DNA of 58,810 bases from Bradyrhizobium campsiandrae (GCF_014529705.1 NZ_JAANIH010000057.1:1-58810), one strand, 5' to 3'; positions 37,686-46,653 are shown, counted from the first letter of the stretch. Notes: generated by a model not told the origin, from the letters alone. Made by a program: numbers and translations.

Positions 37686-39254
37686 ATGGCCCGCGATTCG
37701 CAAGCCGCCCTCGTCGCGCTGAACCGCTTCGGCTTCGGGGCCCGCGGCGGCGCATCCGGCGATCTCGTCAATGCCGCCTCGGATCCGCGCGGATTCGTGA
37801 AGGCGGAACTGGCGCGTCCCTTCGGCGTGCTGCTGGAGGCGCCAGGGCTGCAATCGACGCCGCAGCTCGGGCAGGCGGCATTTGCCTATCAGGACCAGGT
37901 CAAGCAGGCGCGCGAGGCAGCGAAGGCTGCGACGCCGACCGAAGCGCCGGTGCCGCCCGCCGAGCAGAAGCCGGACAACCAGTTACGGCGTAATCTCTCG
38001 CTCGATACGGTCATGACCGAGATTGCCGGTCAGATGGCCGAGACCAAACCTGCCGACACCAAACCCGCCGACGCGATGAAGCCTGACAGCGCGCCGCCGG
38101 GCGCCGCTGCGCCGGCTGCTGCGAAGCCGGCGCAGCCGCTCAACGTGATCCAGAAGATCTTTCGCACTGAAGCGCTGGCGCGGCTGCAGCGCGCGATGTT
38201 GGTCGATTGCGGCTTCACCGAGCGCCTGGTCGTGTTCTGGTCCAACCATTTCTGCATCTCCGCCAGCAAGGGCGAGCTGGCGCGGATGTGGGCCGGCGCG
38301 TTCGAGCGCGAGGCGATCCGTCCGCATGTGCTGGGGCGCTTTGCCGACATGCTGAAGGCGGTGGAGCAGCATCCGGCGATGCTGTTCTTCCTCGACAACC
38401 AGCAATCGCTCGGACCGGATTCGCGCGCCGGCCAGAACCGCAAGCGCGGACTGAACGAAAACCTCGCGCGGGAAATCATGGAACTGCATACGCTCGGCGT
38501 CGGCGGCGGCTATACGCAAGAGGACGTCACCTCGCTCGCGCGCATCATCACCGGCTGGACCTTTGCCGGCCGGAAAGGGCAGATCGGTGCGCCCGGCTCC
38601 TTTGCCTTCAATGCCAATGCGCATCAGCCTGGGCCGCAGGTGCTGCTCGGCAAGACCTATGAGGCGAATGGCCTCGCCCAGGGCGAGGCAGCGCTCGCCG
38701 ACATCGCGCGTCATCCCTCGACGGCGAACTTCATCGCCACCAAATTCGCCCGCCACTTCGTCGCCGACGATCCGCCGCCGGCGCTGGTGGCGCGTTTGCG
38801 CGACGTCTTTGTCAGGACCGACGGCGACCTCAAGGCGGTGGCTACGGCTCTGGTCGATTCCGACGAAGCCTGGATGGCGCCGCTGACCAAGATGCGCTCG
38901 CCCTACGATTTCCTGGTCGCGAGCGGGCGGCTGCTCGCGCGCGTGCCGGAGGATCCCGGCTTCTATCTCAACAGTCTGAACCTGCTTGGCCAACCCTTGT
39001 GGACGCCGGCCGGCCCCAACGGCTTTCCTGACACCGCCGCGGCGTGGGCCGCGCCCGAGGGCATGAAGCTCCGGCTCGACATCGCCTCGCAGATGGGCGC
39101 GCGGCTCGGACCCAACATCGATCCGCTCGACCTTCTGGAATTCGCCGCCGGCGATGCGGCATCGGCCGAAACGCGGCGGACCATCGAGCGCGCGGAATCG
39201 CGCCAGCAGGCCCTGGCGCTGCTGCTGATGTCGCCGGAACTGCAGAGGAGATGA
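37686..39254 (+). CDS. DUF1800 domain protein
   Basis: The 522-residue protein has the DUF1800 signatures ALNRFGFGARG (near 14), VVFWSNHFCIS, RDMLKAVEQHPAMLFFLDN-type helices and NENLAREIMELHTLGV. A Pro/Ala/Lys-rich insert (about 75-155) separates the N-terminal part. Its function is unknown, but it travels with a DUF1501 partner; the pair is widespread and exported. ATG 37686 after GGAGGA. Four bases separate it from DUF1501. Confidence 0.92.
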   Translation: MARDSQAALVALNRFGFGARGGASGDLVNAASDPRGFVKAELARPFGVLLEAPGLQSTPQLGQAAFAYQDQVKQAREAAKAATPTEAPVPPAEQKPDNQLRRNLSLDTVMTEIAGQMAETKPADTKPADAMKPDSAPPGAAAPAAAKPAQPLNVIQKIFRTEALARLQRAMLVDCGFTERLVVFWSNHFCISASKGELARMWAGAFEREAIRPHVLGRFADMLKAVEQHPAMLFFLDNQQSLGPDSRAGQNRKRGLNENLAREIMELHTLGVGGGYTQEDVTSLARIITGWTFAGRKGQIGAPGSFAFNANAHQPGPQVLLGKTYEANGLAQGEAALADIARHPSTANFIATKFARHFVADDPPPALVARLRDVFVRTDGDLKAVATALVDSDEAWMAPLTKMRSPYDFLVASGRLLARVPEDPGFYLNSLNLLGQPLWTPAGPNGFPDTAAAWAAPEGMKLRLDIASQMGARLGPNIDPLDLLEFAAGDAASAETRRTIERAESRQQALALLLMSPELQRR

Positions 39255-39258
39255 AGAT

Positions 39259-40476
39259 ATGATCGACTGCGTCGAAAACCGGCTCCTCACCTCGCGCCGC
39301 GGCCTTCTGCTCGGCGGCGCCTCCTTCGCGGCCTGGGCCTATTTGCCGAAATTCGCCCGCGCGGCGGACGGGCGCGACCCGCGTATGGTCGTGGTGATCC
39401 TGCGCGGCGCGCTCGACGGGCTCGCCACCGTCGCGCCGGTCGGCGACCCCGATTATGCCGGCCTGCACGGCTCGATCGCGCTTGCCGCGGACGGCGCACA
39501 TCCTGCCATCAAGCTCGACGGTTTCTTCGCGCTGCATCCGGAGATGCCGGAATTTGCCCGCATGTACCGCGACCAGCGCGCCGCGGTGATCCATGCCGTT
39601 TCGACGCCCTATCGCGATCGCTCGCATTTCGACGGCCAGGACGTGCTCGAAAGCGGCTATGCCGGTCCGGGCCGGGTGCAGTCCGGTTGGCTCAATCGCG
39701 CGCTCGAGGCGCTGCCGCGCGGCGAGCGCGTGTCGAGCGGGCTTGCCGTCGGTCCCACCACGCCGCTGGTGCTGCGCGGCAATGCGCCGACCGTCGGCTG
39801 GGCGCCGGTCGCGCTGCCGCAGGCCGACGACGACACCGCGATGCGACTGGTCGATCTCTACCGTCACCGCGATCCCGTGCTGGCCTCGGCGCTGTCGCAG
39901 GGGCTTCAGCTGGAGAAGGCTGCAACCGGCGACGACATGAAGCCGAAGCCCGGCAATCAGGTTGCGCAGATGCGCCAGGTCGCGCGCGGCGCTGCCAAAC
40001 TGATGGCCGCCGATGACGGCCCGCGCATCGCCGCGCTCGCCTTCGACGGCTGGGATACGCACGCCAATGAAGGCGGCCCGGTCGGGCGCCTCGCCTTTCT
40101 GCTCGGCGGTCTGGACGGCGCGCTCGCCGAATTCGAAAGCGGCCTTGGCGATCGCTGGCGCGACACGATCGTCGTCGTCGCCACCGAGTTCGGCCGCACC
40201 GCGCGCATCAACGGCACCGATGGCACCGACCACGGCACCGGCACCATCGCACTGCTCGCCGGCGGCGCGGTGAAGGGCGGCCGCGTCATCTCCGACTGGC
40301 CCGGCCTCAAGCCTGCCAATCTCTATGAGGGCCGCGACCTCAAGCCCACCACCGATCTCCGCTCCGTCATCAAGGGTGTGCTGCAGGGACAGTTCGACCT
40401 GTCGGATCAAGTGCTGGCCCAGACGGTGTTCCCGGATAGCGCCGGCGCAGGGCCGATGAAGGGGCTGGTGGCCTGA
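39259..40476 (+). CDS. DUF1501 protein with Tat signal
   Basis: The 405-residue protein starts with a Tat-like signal (TSRRGLLLGGASFAAWAYLPKFARAA), then a sulphatase/alkaline-phosphatase-like core: FVVVILRGALDGLATV, GPTTPLVLRGNAPTVG, and VVATEFGRTARINGTDGTDHGTG near 310-330. DUF1501 relatives share the phosphatase-like metal-binding fold and are exported. It forms an operon with DUF1800. Confidence 0.92.
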   Translation: MIDCVENRLLTSRRGLLLGGASFAAWAYLPKFARAADGRDPRMVVVILRGALDGLATVAPVGDPDYAGLHGSIALAADGAHPAIKLDGFFALHPEMPEFARMYRDQRAAVIHAVSTPYRDRSHFDGQDVLESGYAGPGRVQSGWLNRALEALPRGERVSSGLAVGPTTPLVLRGNAPTVGWAPVALPQADDDTAMRLVDLYRHRDPVLASALSQGLQLEKAATGDDMKPKPGNQVAQMRQVARGAAKLMAADDGPRIAALAFDGWDTHANEGGPVGRLAFLLGGLDGALAEFESGLGDRWRDTIVVVATEFGRTARINGTDGTDHGTGTIALLAGGAVKGGRVISDWPGLKPANLYEGRDLKPTTDLRSVIKGVLQGQFDLSDQVLAQTVFPDSAGAGPMKGLVA

Positions 40477-40496
40477 CCACCACGGCCGTCATTCCG

Positions 40497-40594
40497 GGGC
40501 GCGCGTAAGCGCGAACCCGGCAATCCATCCCTCGACACGTTCTGCCGCCAAATGGATTCCGGGCCCGCGCCTTGCGGCGCGTCCCGGAATGACG
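40497..40594. repeat. Palindromic repeat (GTCATTCCGGGGCGCG family)
   Basis: Left CGTCATTCCGGGGCGCGCGTAAGCGCGAACCCGG, right GGATTCCGGGCCCGCGCCTTGCGGCGCGTCCCGGAATGACG. The ends are inverted copies. The 3' side ends 31 bases before the haem monooxygenase gene. Confidence 0.75.
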
Positions 40595-40625
40595 ACATGA
40601 TGAGCCGAACAGGAGGAGATCCGCC

Positions 40626-40949
40626 ATGTACATCGCCATGAACCGCTTCCGCGTCGCCAAGGGATCGGAAGTCGCCTTCGAGCAACTATGGCTTTCGCGC
40701 GACACGCATCTGGACAAGGTGCCGGGCTTCGTCGAATTCCATCTGCTGAAAGGGCCGGAACTGGAGGACCATACGCTGTATGCCTCGCACACCGTATGGG
40801 CGAACCATGCGGCGTTCGAGGCCTGGACCAAGTCGGAAGCGTTCCGCGCGGCGCATGCCCGCGCTGGTGACAACAAGCCCCTCTATCTCGGCCATCCCCA
40901 GTTCGAAGGTTTTGAAGTCAAGCAGACGGTCGGACGCGGCGCCCAGTAG
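40626..40949 (+). CDS. IsdG/HmuQ-like haem-degrading monooxygenase (ABM fold)
   Basis: A 107-residue dimeric alpha/beta barrel protein. The IsdG catalytic residues are all present: Asn6 (MNRF), Trp67 (FEAWTKS) and His77 (FRAAH), so haem cleavage is more likely than a generic quinol monooxygenase role. Bradyrhizobium has two such haem oxygenases, HmuQ and HmuD; which one this resembles cannot be told here. GGAGGAG precedes ATG 40626. There is no adjacent haem uptake gene. Confidence 0.85.
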   Translation: MYIAMNRFRVAKGSEVAFEQLWLSRDTHLDKVPGFVEFHLLKGPELEDHTLYASHTVWANHAAFEAWTKSEAFRAAHARAGDNKPLYLGHPQFEGFEVKQTVGRGAQ

Positions 40950-40965
40950 CGCCGCGCCGCGGCAA

Positions 40966-41907
40966 TCATCCCAGCGTGATCTTGTCGATCTCCGCCATCT
41001 CCTCGGCGCTGAGCTGCCAGGCGATCGCCTTGACGTTCTGCTCGACCTGCTCGGCGCGGGTGGCGCCCGCGATCACGCTCGACACCTGCGGGCGCGCAGC
41101 GAGCCAGGAGAAGGCGAGCTCCAGCATCGAATGGCCATGCGCCGTCGCGAAGGCCTGGAGCTTCTCGACGATGTCCTCGTTGCGCGGCGTAACGTAGCGG
41201 TCGCGCAGCCGCGGCGTCTGGCCGAAGCGGGTATCGCCGGGCGCGGCCTCGCCCTTCCGGTATTTGCCGGTCAGCAGTCCGCTGGCGAGCGGAAAGAACG
41301 GCAACAGGCCGAGATTGTATTCCGTTGCGGCCGGCAGCAGATCCTTTTCGATGTCGCGCACGACGAGCGAGTATTCGTCCTGGCAGGAGACGAACCTGGA
41401 GACATTCATCGCGCGCGCGACATATTCGGCCTCGGCGATCCGCCAGGCCGGAAAATTCGAATTGCCGATGTAGCGGACCTTGCCCTGCCGGACGAGATCG
41501 TCCAGCGCGCGCAGGCTCTCCTCGATCGGCGTCAGCGGGTCATAGTCGTGCTGCTGGTAGAGATCAATGTAGTCGGTCTTCAGCCGCTTCAGGCTCGCTT
41601 CCACCGCGTCCATGATGTAGCGGCGCGAGGCGCCCTGCTTGGTTCCGTCCTCGGTCATCGGCTTGGAGTATTTCGTCGCCAGCACGATGTCCTTGCGGCG
41701 GTCGCCGAGGACCGCGCCGAGCACGTTTTCGGAGCCGCCCCGGTTCGAGTAAATGTCGGCGGTGTCGAACAGCGTGATGCCGAGATCGAGCGCGCGGTGG
41801 ATCACCTTGCGCGAGGCTTCGAGGTCGATACGCTGGCCGAAATTGTTGCAGCCGAGCCCGACTGCGGACACGCGCAGGCCGGAGCCGCCGAGATTACGAA
41901 TTTCCAT
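40966..41907 (-). CDS. Aldo/keto reductase
   Basis: A 313-residue NADPH-dependent oxidoreductase of the AKR fold. Catalytic residues are Asp48 (TLFDTADIYS), Tyr53 and Lys79 (VLATKY), followed by the His in the QQHDYDP segment. The C-terminal half contains the NADPH-binding SSVIAGATRAEQVEQN. The substrate is unknown. Start ATG 41907 (MEIRNLGGSGLRV) is the family start; a longer frame to 41967 is not supported. Confidence 0.92.
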   Translation of the reverse strand: MEIRNLGGSGLRVSAVGLGCNNFGQRIDLEASRKVIHRALDLGITLFDTADIYSNRGGSENVLGAVLGDRRKDIVLATKYSKPMTEDGTKQGASRRYIMDAVEASLKRLKTDYIDLYQQHDYDPLTPIEESLRALDDLVRQGKVRYIGNSNFPAWRIAEAEYVARAMNVSRFVSCQDEYSLVVRDIEKDLLPAATEYNLGLLPFFPLASGLLTGKYRKGEAAPGDTRFGQTPRLRDRYVTPRNEDIVEKLQAFATAHGHSMLELAFSWLAARPQVSSVIAGATRAEQVEQNVKAIAWQLSAEEMAEIDKITLG

Positions 41908-42166
41908 GGGAGATCCTGTCAAAACAAAGCAGACGCTCATTGTGACCGCGGTGCACCGCACCGGCAAGCGGTCGCTTGCGTTGCTGCCATGCTGACAGGA
42001 GGAGACAAAAAAATGCGGCCCCCGTAGACGCGGCGACTGACGGGGACCGCCTGGGGCGCTTGATCGGTGACGGGGGGCCTGATCAGACGCAACTGCAACC
42101 TAATCCCGGGATGTAACGCGCCGGTGACATCTGGAGTTATCCACAGGGTCGCCCGGTCCGGGGAAA
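41908..42166. other. Intergenic region, nothing recognised
   Basis: About 259 bases separating the two minus-strand genes. No coding sequence, repeat or terminator is clear. Around 42000-42016 there is a homopolymer-like AAAAAAATGCGG run on the plus strand. Confidence 0.4.
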
Positions 42167-42622
42167 TCAGAAGACCTTGCGGTAGACGATGAACCCGGAG
42201 CGTTCCGCGACCTTGTCGTACAGGCTTTGCGCCGTGGTGTTGGTCTCGTGCGTCTGCCAGTAGACCCGCGGCGAGCCCGCAAGCCTGGCGCGCTCATAGA
42301 CCCCGTGGATCAGCGCCGAGCCGACGCCCTTGCCGCGCGCGGCCTCGTTCGTGAACAGATCCTGCAAATAGCAGGACGGCGCGATCGCCGTGGTGCTGCG
42401 ATGGAACAGGTAATGCGTCAGGCCGAGCAGCTTGCCGTCGCTCTCCGCGACCAGCGCATGCACCGGCTCATAGGCATCGAAGAAGCGCTGCCAAGTCATC
42501 TCGGTGATCTCCGGGGCGAGCGCAGTCGGACCGGAGCGGCCGTAGAAAGCGTTGTAGCCGTCCCACAGCGGCAGCCATTGATCGTGGTCCTGCCGGTTGA
42601 CGGAGCGAATGGTGAGCGACAT
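42167..42622 (-). CDS. GNAT family N-acetyltransferase
   Basis: A 151-residue protein with the GNAT acetyl-CoA loop LQDLFTNEAARGKGVGSALIHGVYERA and the preceding beta segment, then a C-terminal FIVYRK. The acceptor is unknown; members acetylate amino groups on small molecules or proteins. ATG 42622 (MSLTIRSV) was chosen; ATG 42631 is three codons upstream. Its gene lies 70 bases downstream of the PAS gene. Confidence 0.88.
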   Translation of the reverse strand: MSLTIRSVNRQDHDQWLPLWDGYNAFYGRSGPTALAPEITEMTWQRFFDAYEPVHALVAESDGKLLGLTHYLFHRSTTAIAPSCYLQDLFTNEAARGKGVGSALIHGVYERARLAGSPRVYWQTHETNTTAQSLYDKVAERSGFIVYRKVF

Positions 42623-42692
42623 GTGGGACATCCGTGGGTCGATGAGGCGCCCTTCATACGTGACGATGAGGGCTCCGATCAATTGCCGCGCA

Positions 42693-43556
42693 TCACTCGG
42701 CAACGCGCAGATAGCGCATCAGCTTCCGTCCCGTCGGATCTCGCAGCGAGCGATAATAGTCGGCGCGATCAGGCGCGTCGCTGTGGCGCACGAGGTCGGT
42801 CACCGGCGTATAGCTCAGCATGCGGCCGCCGTCGGGCAGCGCGGTGCAGACGAAACGCAGGACCTCGCCATTGCGTAAGGCGATGTTGATCGGCGAGGCG
42901 TCGCCGACCCGCACCATCTCCATGCGCTGCGCGATGAAGATGCCGAGCTCGTCCTCCGGCAGCTCGAACGCGCCGGTGTCGCGGCCGTGATACATCAGCG
43001 CGATGAAGGGCGGCTTGTCGTCGGCTTTTTCGTCGGGCAGCGCGAAATAGTCGCGGAAGGCGCGGTTGATGAATTCGGCGCGGGTCTCGGCATCGAGCAG
43101 GACGATGCCGATATCGACCTGGTCGAGCGCCGCCGACAAGCGCGCGGCTGTTGCGTGGTTGCGCTGCTCGGCGGCGAAGGCATCGAGCAGACGTTCGCGC
43201 ACAAGGCCGGTGATGCCTGCGGTGCCGGCCGTCGTCAGCGCAAGCAGGCCGAGCTGCGCGAGATCGTCCGCGGCAAAACCAGGCCCGGTGCGATGGCTGA
43301 GCGCGAGCAGGGCCGTCCCGATCACGGCGATTGCGGCGCTGCCAAGCGCGGATGGAAAGCCCGAGAGCGATCCGGCCAAGGCCACGATGCCGACGTATAG
43401 CGGCGCAAGCGAGAGCGCGGAGGCGTGACGGTCGAGCAGAATCGCCGGCAGTGCGACCGCTGCCGTCAGCATGGGACCGGACATGGTGCGCCAGCCGAAC
43501 CGCATGGGTTTCGCTCGTTCCTTCCTGAACGAGATAAGGCGGTCAGACTGACCCAT
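42693..43556 (-). CDS. Membrane-anchored PAS domain protein without kinase
   Basis: The 287-residue protein starts with two to three hydrophobic segments (about 30-75 and 85-125), a short coiled linker (about 125-145), and a PAS-like domain (about 142-270: IGIVLLDAETRAEFINRAFRDYFALPDEKA). It ends without histidine kinase or GGDEF domain. This could be a sensor adaptor passing signals to another protein, or a remnant. The start at 43556 is less certain; an in-frame ATG at 43505 would remove 17 basic residues. Confidence 0.75.
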   Translation of the reverse strand: MGQSDRLISFRKERAKPMRFGWRTMSGPMLTAAVALPAILLDRHASALSLAPLYVGIVALAGSLSGFPSALGSAAIAVIGTALLALSHRTGPGFAADDLAQLGLLALTTAGTAGITGLVRERLLDAFAAEQRNHATAARLSAALDQVDIGIVLLDAETRAEFINRAFRDYFALPDEKADDKPPFIALMYHGRDTGAFELPEDELGIFIAQRMEMVRVGDASPINIALRNGEVLRFVCTALPDGGRMLSYTPVTDLVRHSDAPDRADYYRSLRDPTGRKLMRYLRVAE

Positions 43557-43634
43557 GGTTGCGCAAGCGTAATGCGGTTTCGTGCGGCGCGCTTAACCCG
43601 GGCATGCCTGGGCGCTCAAAGCTTTCGGATGATT

Positions 43635-43793
43635 TTAGACCAAATGCGTGTGCGTCATGCGCTGCTGCGGCGCGGGCGCATTCTGCGTCGACGTTCCCGG
43701 GCCCTTGCGGGTGCCGACGAAAATCAACAGCGATGCCGCGACCAGGATGGCCGCAGTCAGGGTGATTGCAACGATGACCACAGGCGATTTCAT
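43635..43793 (-). CDS. Small membrane protein, 52 residues
   Basis: MKSPVVIVAITLTAAILVAA then SLLIFVGTRKGPGTSTQNAP and APQQRMTHTHLV: one hydrophobic N-terminal helix and a Pro/Gln-rich tail. A GGGACACCG site precedes the ATG. No family assigned; it may be an annotation gap. Confidence 0.5.
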   Translation of the reverse strand: MKSPVVIVAITLTAAILVAASLLIFVGTRKGPGTSTQNAPAPQQRMTHTHLV

Positions 43794-43867
43794 CGGTGTC
43801 CCGTCACGATGCCATCAGGCGCGGGGGCCGCGCGGCACCTTGAAGGCTCTCCTGGATGAAACGGGAA

Positions 43868-44044
43868 TCAGACCGGCAGACCCATCGCCATGGTCGCCTT
43901 GGTCGACAGCACCGTGACGGTGACGATCAGGCACAGCGAGAGGGCGGCGACGGCGAGCGAGGCCGCGACCGCATTGGTCAACCGGGAAGACGAGACGGTA
44001 TCGGTTTGGCCCTGAAAGCCGACCGTGCCGGACGCCCGCATCAT
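43868..44044 (-). CDS. Small membrane protein, 58 residues
   Basis: MMRASGTVGFQGQTDTVSSS followed by RLTNAVAASLAVAALSLCLI and VTVTVLSTKATMAMGLPV: an N-terminal polar segment and one hydrophobic helix (about 24-46). AAGGAT lies 8 bases upstream of ATG 44044; the next codon (44041) is also ATG. No family is recognised. Confidence 0.6.
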   Translation of the reverse strand: MMRASGTVGFQGQTDTVSSSRLTNAVAASLAVAALSLCLIVTVTVLSTKATMAMGLPV

Positions 44045-44199
44045 GGGTCTAAATCCTTCAACGTGCGAGCGAATCACCCGCGATGTCGAACAATTTCACC
44101 ATTTCAACCGGCAATATTGCGGCGGCGAACGCGCCGAAAACGGCAGGATTGGGGCAAAGGTTAACGCGATGCCCGCTATTCGTTAACGTTGCACCGGTT

Positions 44200-44850
44200 T
44201 CAGGCGCCCGCGGCGATGCTGGCGGGGTTGTCGATGTCGGCCGGCCGCCAGTCCATCGACACGAAGCCCGGCGCGGCTTCGACGCGCTTCAGCCAGTCCC
44301 GGATCGCCGGGAAGGGCGCAAGGTCGAAGTCGCAGCGGTCGGCGAGGTGGGTGTAGCCGTACAGCGCGATGTCGGCGACCGTGAGCTGGCGGGCCGCGAA
44401 ATAGGAGTTGGTCTTGAGATGGTTCTCCATCACCTGGAGCGCGCCGTAGCCGCGCTCCATCCAGTCCTCCAGCGCGTGGGTCTGCAGGTCGCGGCCGCCC
44501 CTGACCAGCGACAGCCAGAAATAGGCGGCGCCGATGTTGGGCTCGAGCGCGTGCTGCTCGAAGAACATCCATTGCAGCGCCTCGGCGCGATCGATCCGGT
44601 TCTCAGGTGCGAGCGGCGTGCCGACGGCGACGTACCAGAGGATGGCGTTGGATTCGGCGAGATACCTGTCGTCGCCGACCTCGAGCAGCGGCACCTGGCC
44701 CGACGGGTTCTTCGCCAGGAAGTCCGGCGTCTTGCTCTCGCCGCGCAGAATGTCCACCTCGATCGCTTCGTAAGGTAAGTTCAGCAGCGCCAGCGCAAGG
44801 CGGACCTTGTAGCTGTTGCCCGAGCGTTGCATCGAATAGAGCTTGTACAT
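44200..44850 (-). CDS. Glutathione S-transferase family protein
   Basis: The 216-residue protein begins MYKLYSMQRSGNSYKVRLALALLNLPYEAIEVDIL, with a Ser in the glutathione-binding loop, LAKNPSGQVPLLE carrying cis-Pro, and ESNAILWYVA; the C-terminal helical domain follows. The substrate is unknown. The start is at 44850; the ORF extension to 44928 has no family similarity. Confidence 0.9.
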   Translation of the reverse strand: MYKLYSMQRSGNSYKVRLALALLNLPYEAIEVDILRGESKTPDFLAKNPSGQVPLLEVGDDRYLAESNAILWYVAVGTPLAPENRIDRAEALQWMFFEQHALEPNIGAAYFWLSLVRGGRDLQTHALEDWMERGYGALQVMENHLKTNSYFAARQLTVADIALYGYTHLADRCDFDLAPFPAIRDWLKRVEAAPGFVSMDWRPADIDNPASIAAGA

Positions 44851-45450
44851 TCTGGGAGTTCGATTCCGAAGGACGGGCAAAGGACGAAAGAGGCGCGGTG
44901 CATATTGCCCCGGACCGCGGCTAAACAATGATGCCGACGCGAATCCTCCGCAAGGGCTGGGCCCTAGAAAAACTCGAAACCCCTACCGCACTGCAACGTC
45001 GGGGAAGATCATGTTCGAGCCAAGCTGTAAATTGGATCACGCTTGCGTCAGCATGTGCGACGCATCACGTCGCGCAATCGTGTGCGCAGCGGCGACGGCG
45101 GCGATCTCGCCACGGCTGACGCTTGGTCGCAGGTATTTTCGCTCTAAATGTCTTGTCGCTCTAAATGTCTTGTCGCTCGAAAGGTCTTGCGTCAGCCGTT
45201 GTCGGCCTTGTGGCGCTTCAGCGGCTTGCCGAATTGCTCCGAGGACAAGCCTTGCCGAATGTGAGGGGGGCGCCCGCCAAAGTTGCGGAAAATTGCCGGA
45301 AATCGTGCCTCCCGCCGCAGCAAATCCGTATATTTTGCGAGATCGGACCGAAGTTTCTTGCGGTGCAGCGGCACACGTTTTAGGGTGTCTGCATTCCCAC
45401 AATCAGAGTCGTGAGGCCAAAGGGTTCACGACGCTTGTCAGGAGATGACG
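44851..45450. other. 600-base intergenic region before aspartate aminotransferase
   Basis: No supported gene. It holds three tandem copies of a 17-base unit at 45139-45189 and AT-richer promoter-like sequence near 45330-45350 (GTATATTTTGCG). It must carry the promoters of the divergent GST and aminotransferase genes. Confidence 0.55.
45139..45189. repeat. Tandem 17-base repeat, three copies
   Basis: TCGCTCTAAATGTCTTG at 45139-45155 and 45156-45172 are identical; 45173-45189 (TCGCTCGAAAGGTCTTG) differs at two positions. It lies about 260 bases upstream of the aminotransferase start. Too short and too few for CRISPR. Confidence 0.85.
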
Positions 45451-46653
45451 ATGTCCTTCCTTGCCGCTGCGCTCGACCGTGTGAAGCCGTCCGCGACCAT
45501 CGCGGTCACGGATAAAGCACGCGCGCTGAAAGCGGCGGGCCGCAACGTCATCGGCCTCGGCGCCGGCGAGCCCGACTTCGACACGCCCGCCAACATCAAG
45601 CTGGCCGCGATCCGCGCCATCGAGGCCGGCAAGACCAAGTACACCGCGGTCGACGGCATCCCCGAGCTGAAGGACGCCATCATCGCCAAGTTTCAGCGCG
45701 AGAACGGCGTCGCCTACAAGCCGAACCAGATCATCGTCGGCACCGGCGGCAAGCAGGTGCTCTACAACGCGCTGATGGCCACCATCAATCCGGGCGACGA
45801 GGTGATCATCCCCGCGCCCTACTGGGTCAGCTATCCCGAAATGGTGGCGCTCGCCGGCGGCGAGCCGGTGCCGGTGGTCTGCACCGCGGCATCAGGTTTC
45901 AAGCTCGGCGCCGAGGCGCTCGAGCGCGCGATCACGCCGAAGACCAAATGGGTGATCCTGTGCTCGCCGTCGAACCCGACGGGTGCGGCCTATACGCGCG
46001 CCGAGCTCAAGGCGCTCACCGACGTCCTGGTCAAGCATCCGCATGTCTGGGTGATGACCGACGACATGTACGAGCATCTCGTCTATGACGACTTCCAGTT
46101 CACCACCGTCGCGCAGGTCGAGCCGAGCCTCTACGACCGCACGCTCACCGTGAATGGCGTGTCGAAAGCCTATTGCATGACCGGCTGGCGCATCGGCTAT
46201 GCCGGCGGCCCGGCTCAGCTCATCAAGGCGATGGCGACCATCCAGTCGCAGTCGACCTCGAACCCGTGCTCGATCGCGCAATGGGCGTCGGTGGAAGCGC
46301 TGAACGGTCCGCAGGAGTTCATCCCCGCCAACAACAAGGTGTTCAAGGAGCGCCGCGACCTCGTCGTCTCCATGCTCAACCAGGCGAATGGCATCGAGTG
46401 CCCGCGCCCCGAGGGCGCGTTCTACGTCTATCCGTCCTGCGCCGGCACCATCGGCAAGAAAGCGCCGTCGGGCAATGTGATTGGAAACGACGAGCAGTTC
46501 GTCACCGAGCTCCTGGAGACCGAAGGCGTCGCGGTGGTGCAGGGTTCGGCCTTCGGCCTCGGCCCCGCATTCCGCATCTCCTACGCGACCAAGACCTCGG
46601 ACCTGGAAGACGCCTGCAAGCGCATCCAGCGCTTCTGCGGCAATCTGCGGTAA
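45451..46653 (+). CDS. aatA: Aspartate aminotransferase (class I PLP)
   Basis: The 400-residue PLP enzyme exchanges amino groups between aspartate and 2-oxoglutarate. Visible are GAGEPDFDTP, the NPTG motif in SPSNPTGAAY, and the PLP Lys239 in NGVSKAYCMTGWRIGY, followed by the Arg of the phosphate site. ATG 45451 follows AGGAG at good spacing; ATG 45445 is too close to it. A perfect intrinsic terminator lies 24 bases after the stop. Confidence 0.94.
   Translation: MSFLAAALDRVKPSATIAVTDKARALKAAGRNVIGLGAGEPDFDTPANIKLAAIRAIEAGKTKYTAVDGIPELKDAIIAKFQRENGVAYKPNQIIVGTGGKQVLYNALMATINPGDEVIIPAPYWVSYPEMVALAGGEPVPVVCTAASGFKLGAEALERAITPKTKWVILCSPSNPTGAAYTRAELKALTDVLVKHPHVWVMTDDMYEHLVYDDFQFTTVAQVEPSLYDRTLTVNGVSKAYCMTGWRIGYAGGPAQLIKAMATIQSQSTSNPCSIAQWASVEALNGPQEFIPANNKVFKERRDLVVSMLNQANGIECPRPEGAFYVYPSCAGTIGKKAPSGNVIGNDEQFVTELLETEGVAVVQGSAFGLGPAFRISYATKTSDLEDACKRIQRFCGNLR

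Noticed and set aside
45139..45189. Possible CRISPR array
   Set aside because: Units of 17 bases are directly adjacent with no spacers and only three copies; no cas genes.
45037..45402. 121-codon minus-strand frame in the gap before the aminotransferase
   Set aside because: It overlaps the tandem repeat and has no ribosome site or known pattern.
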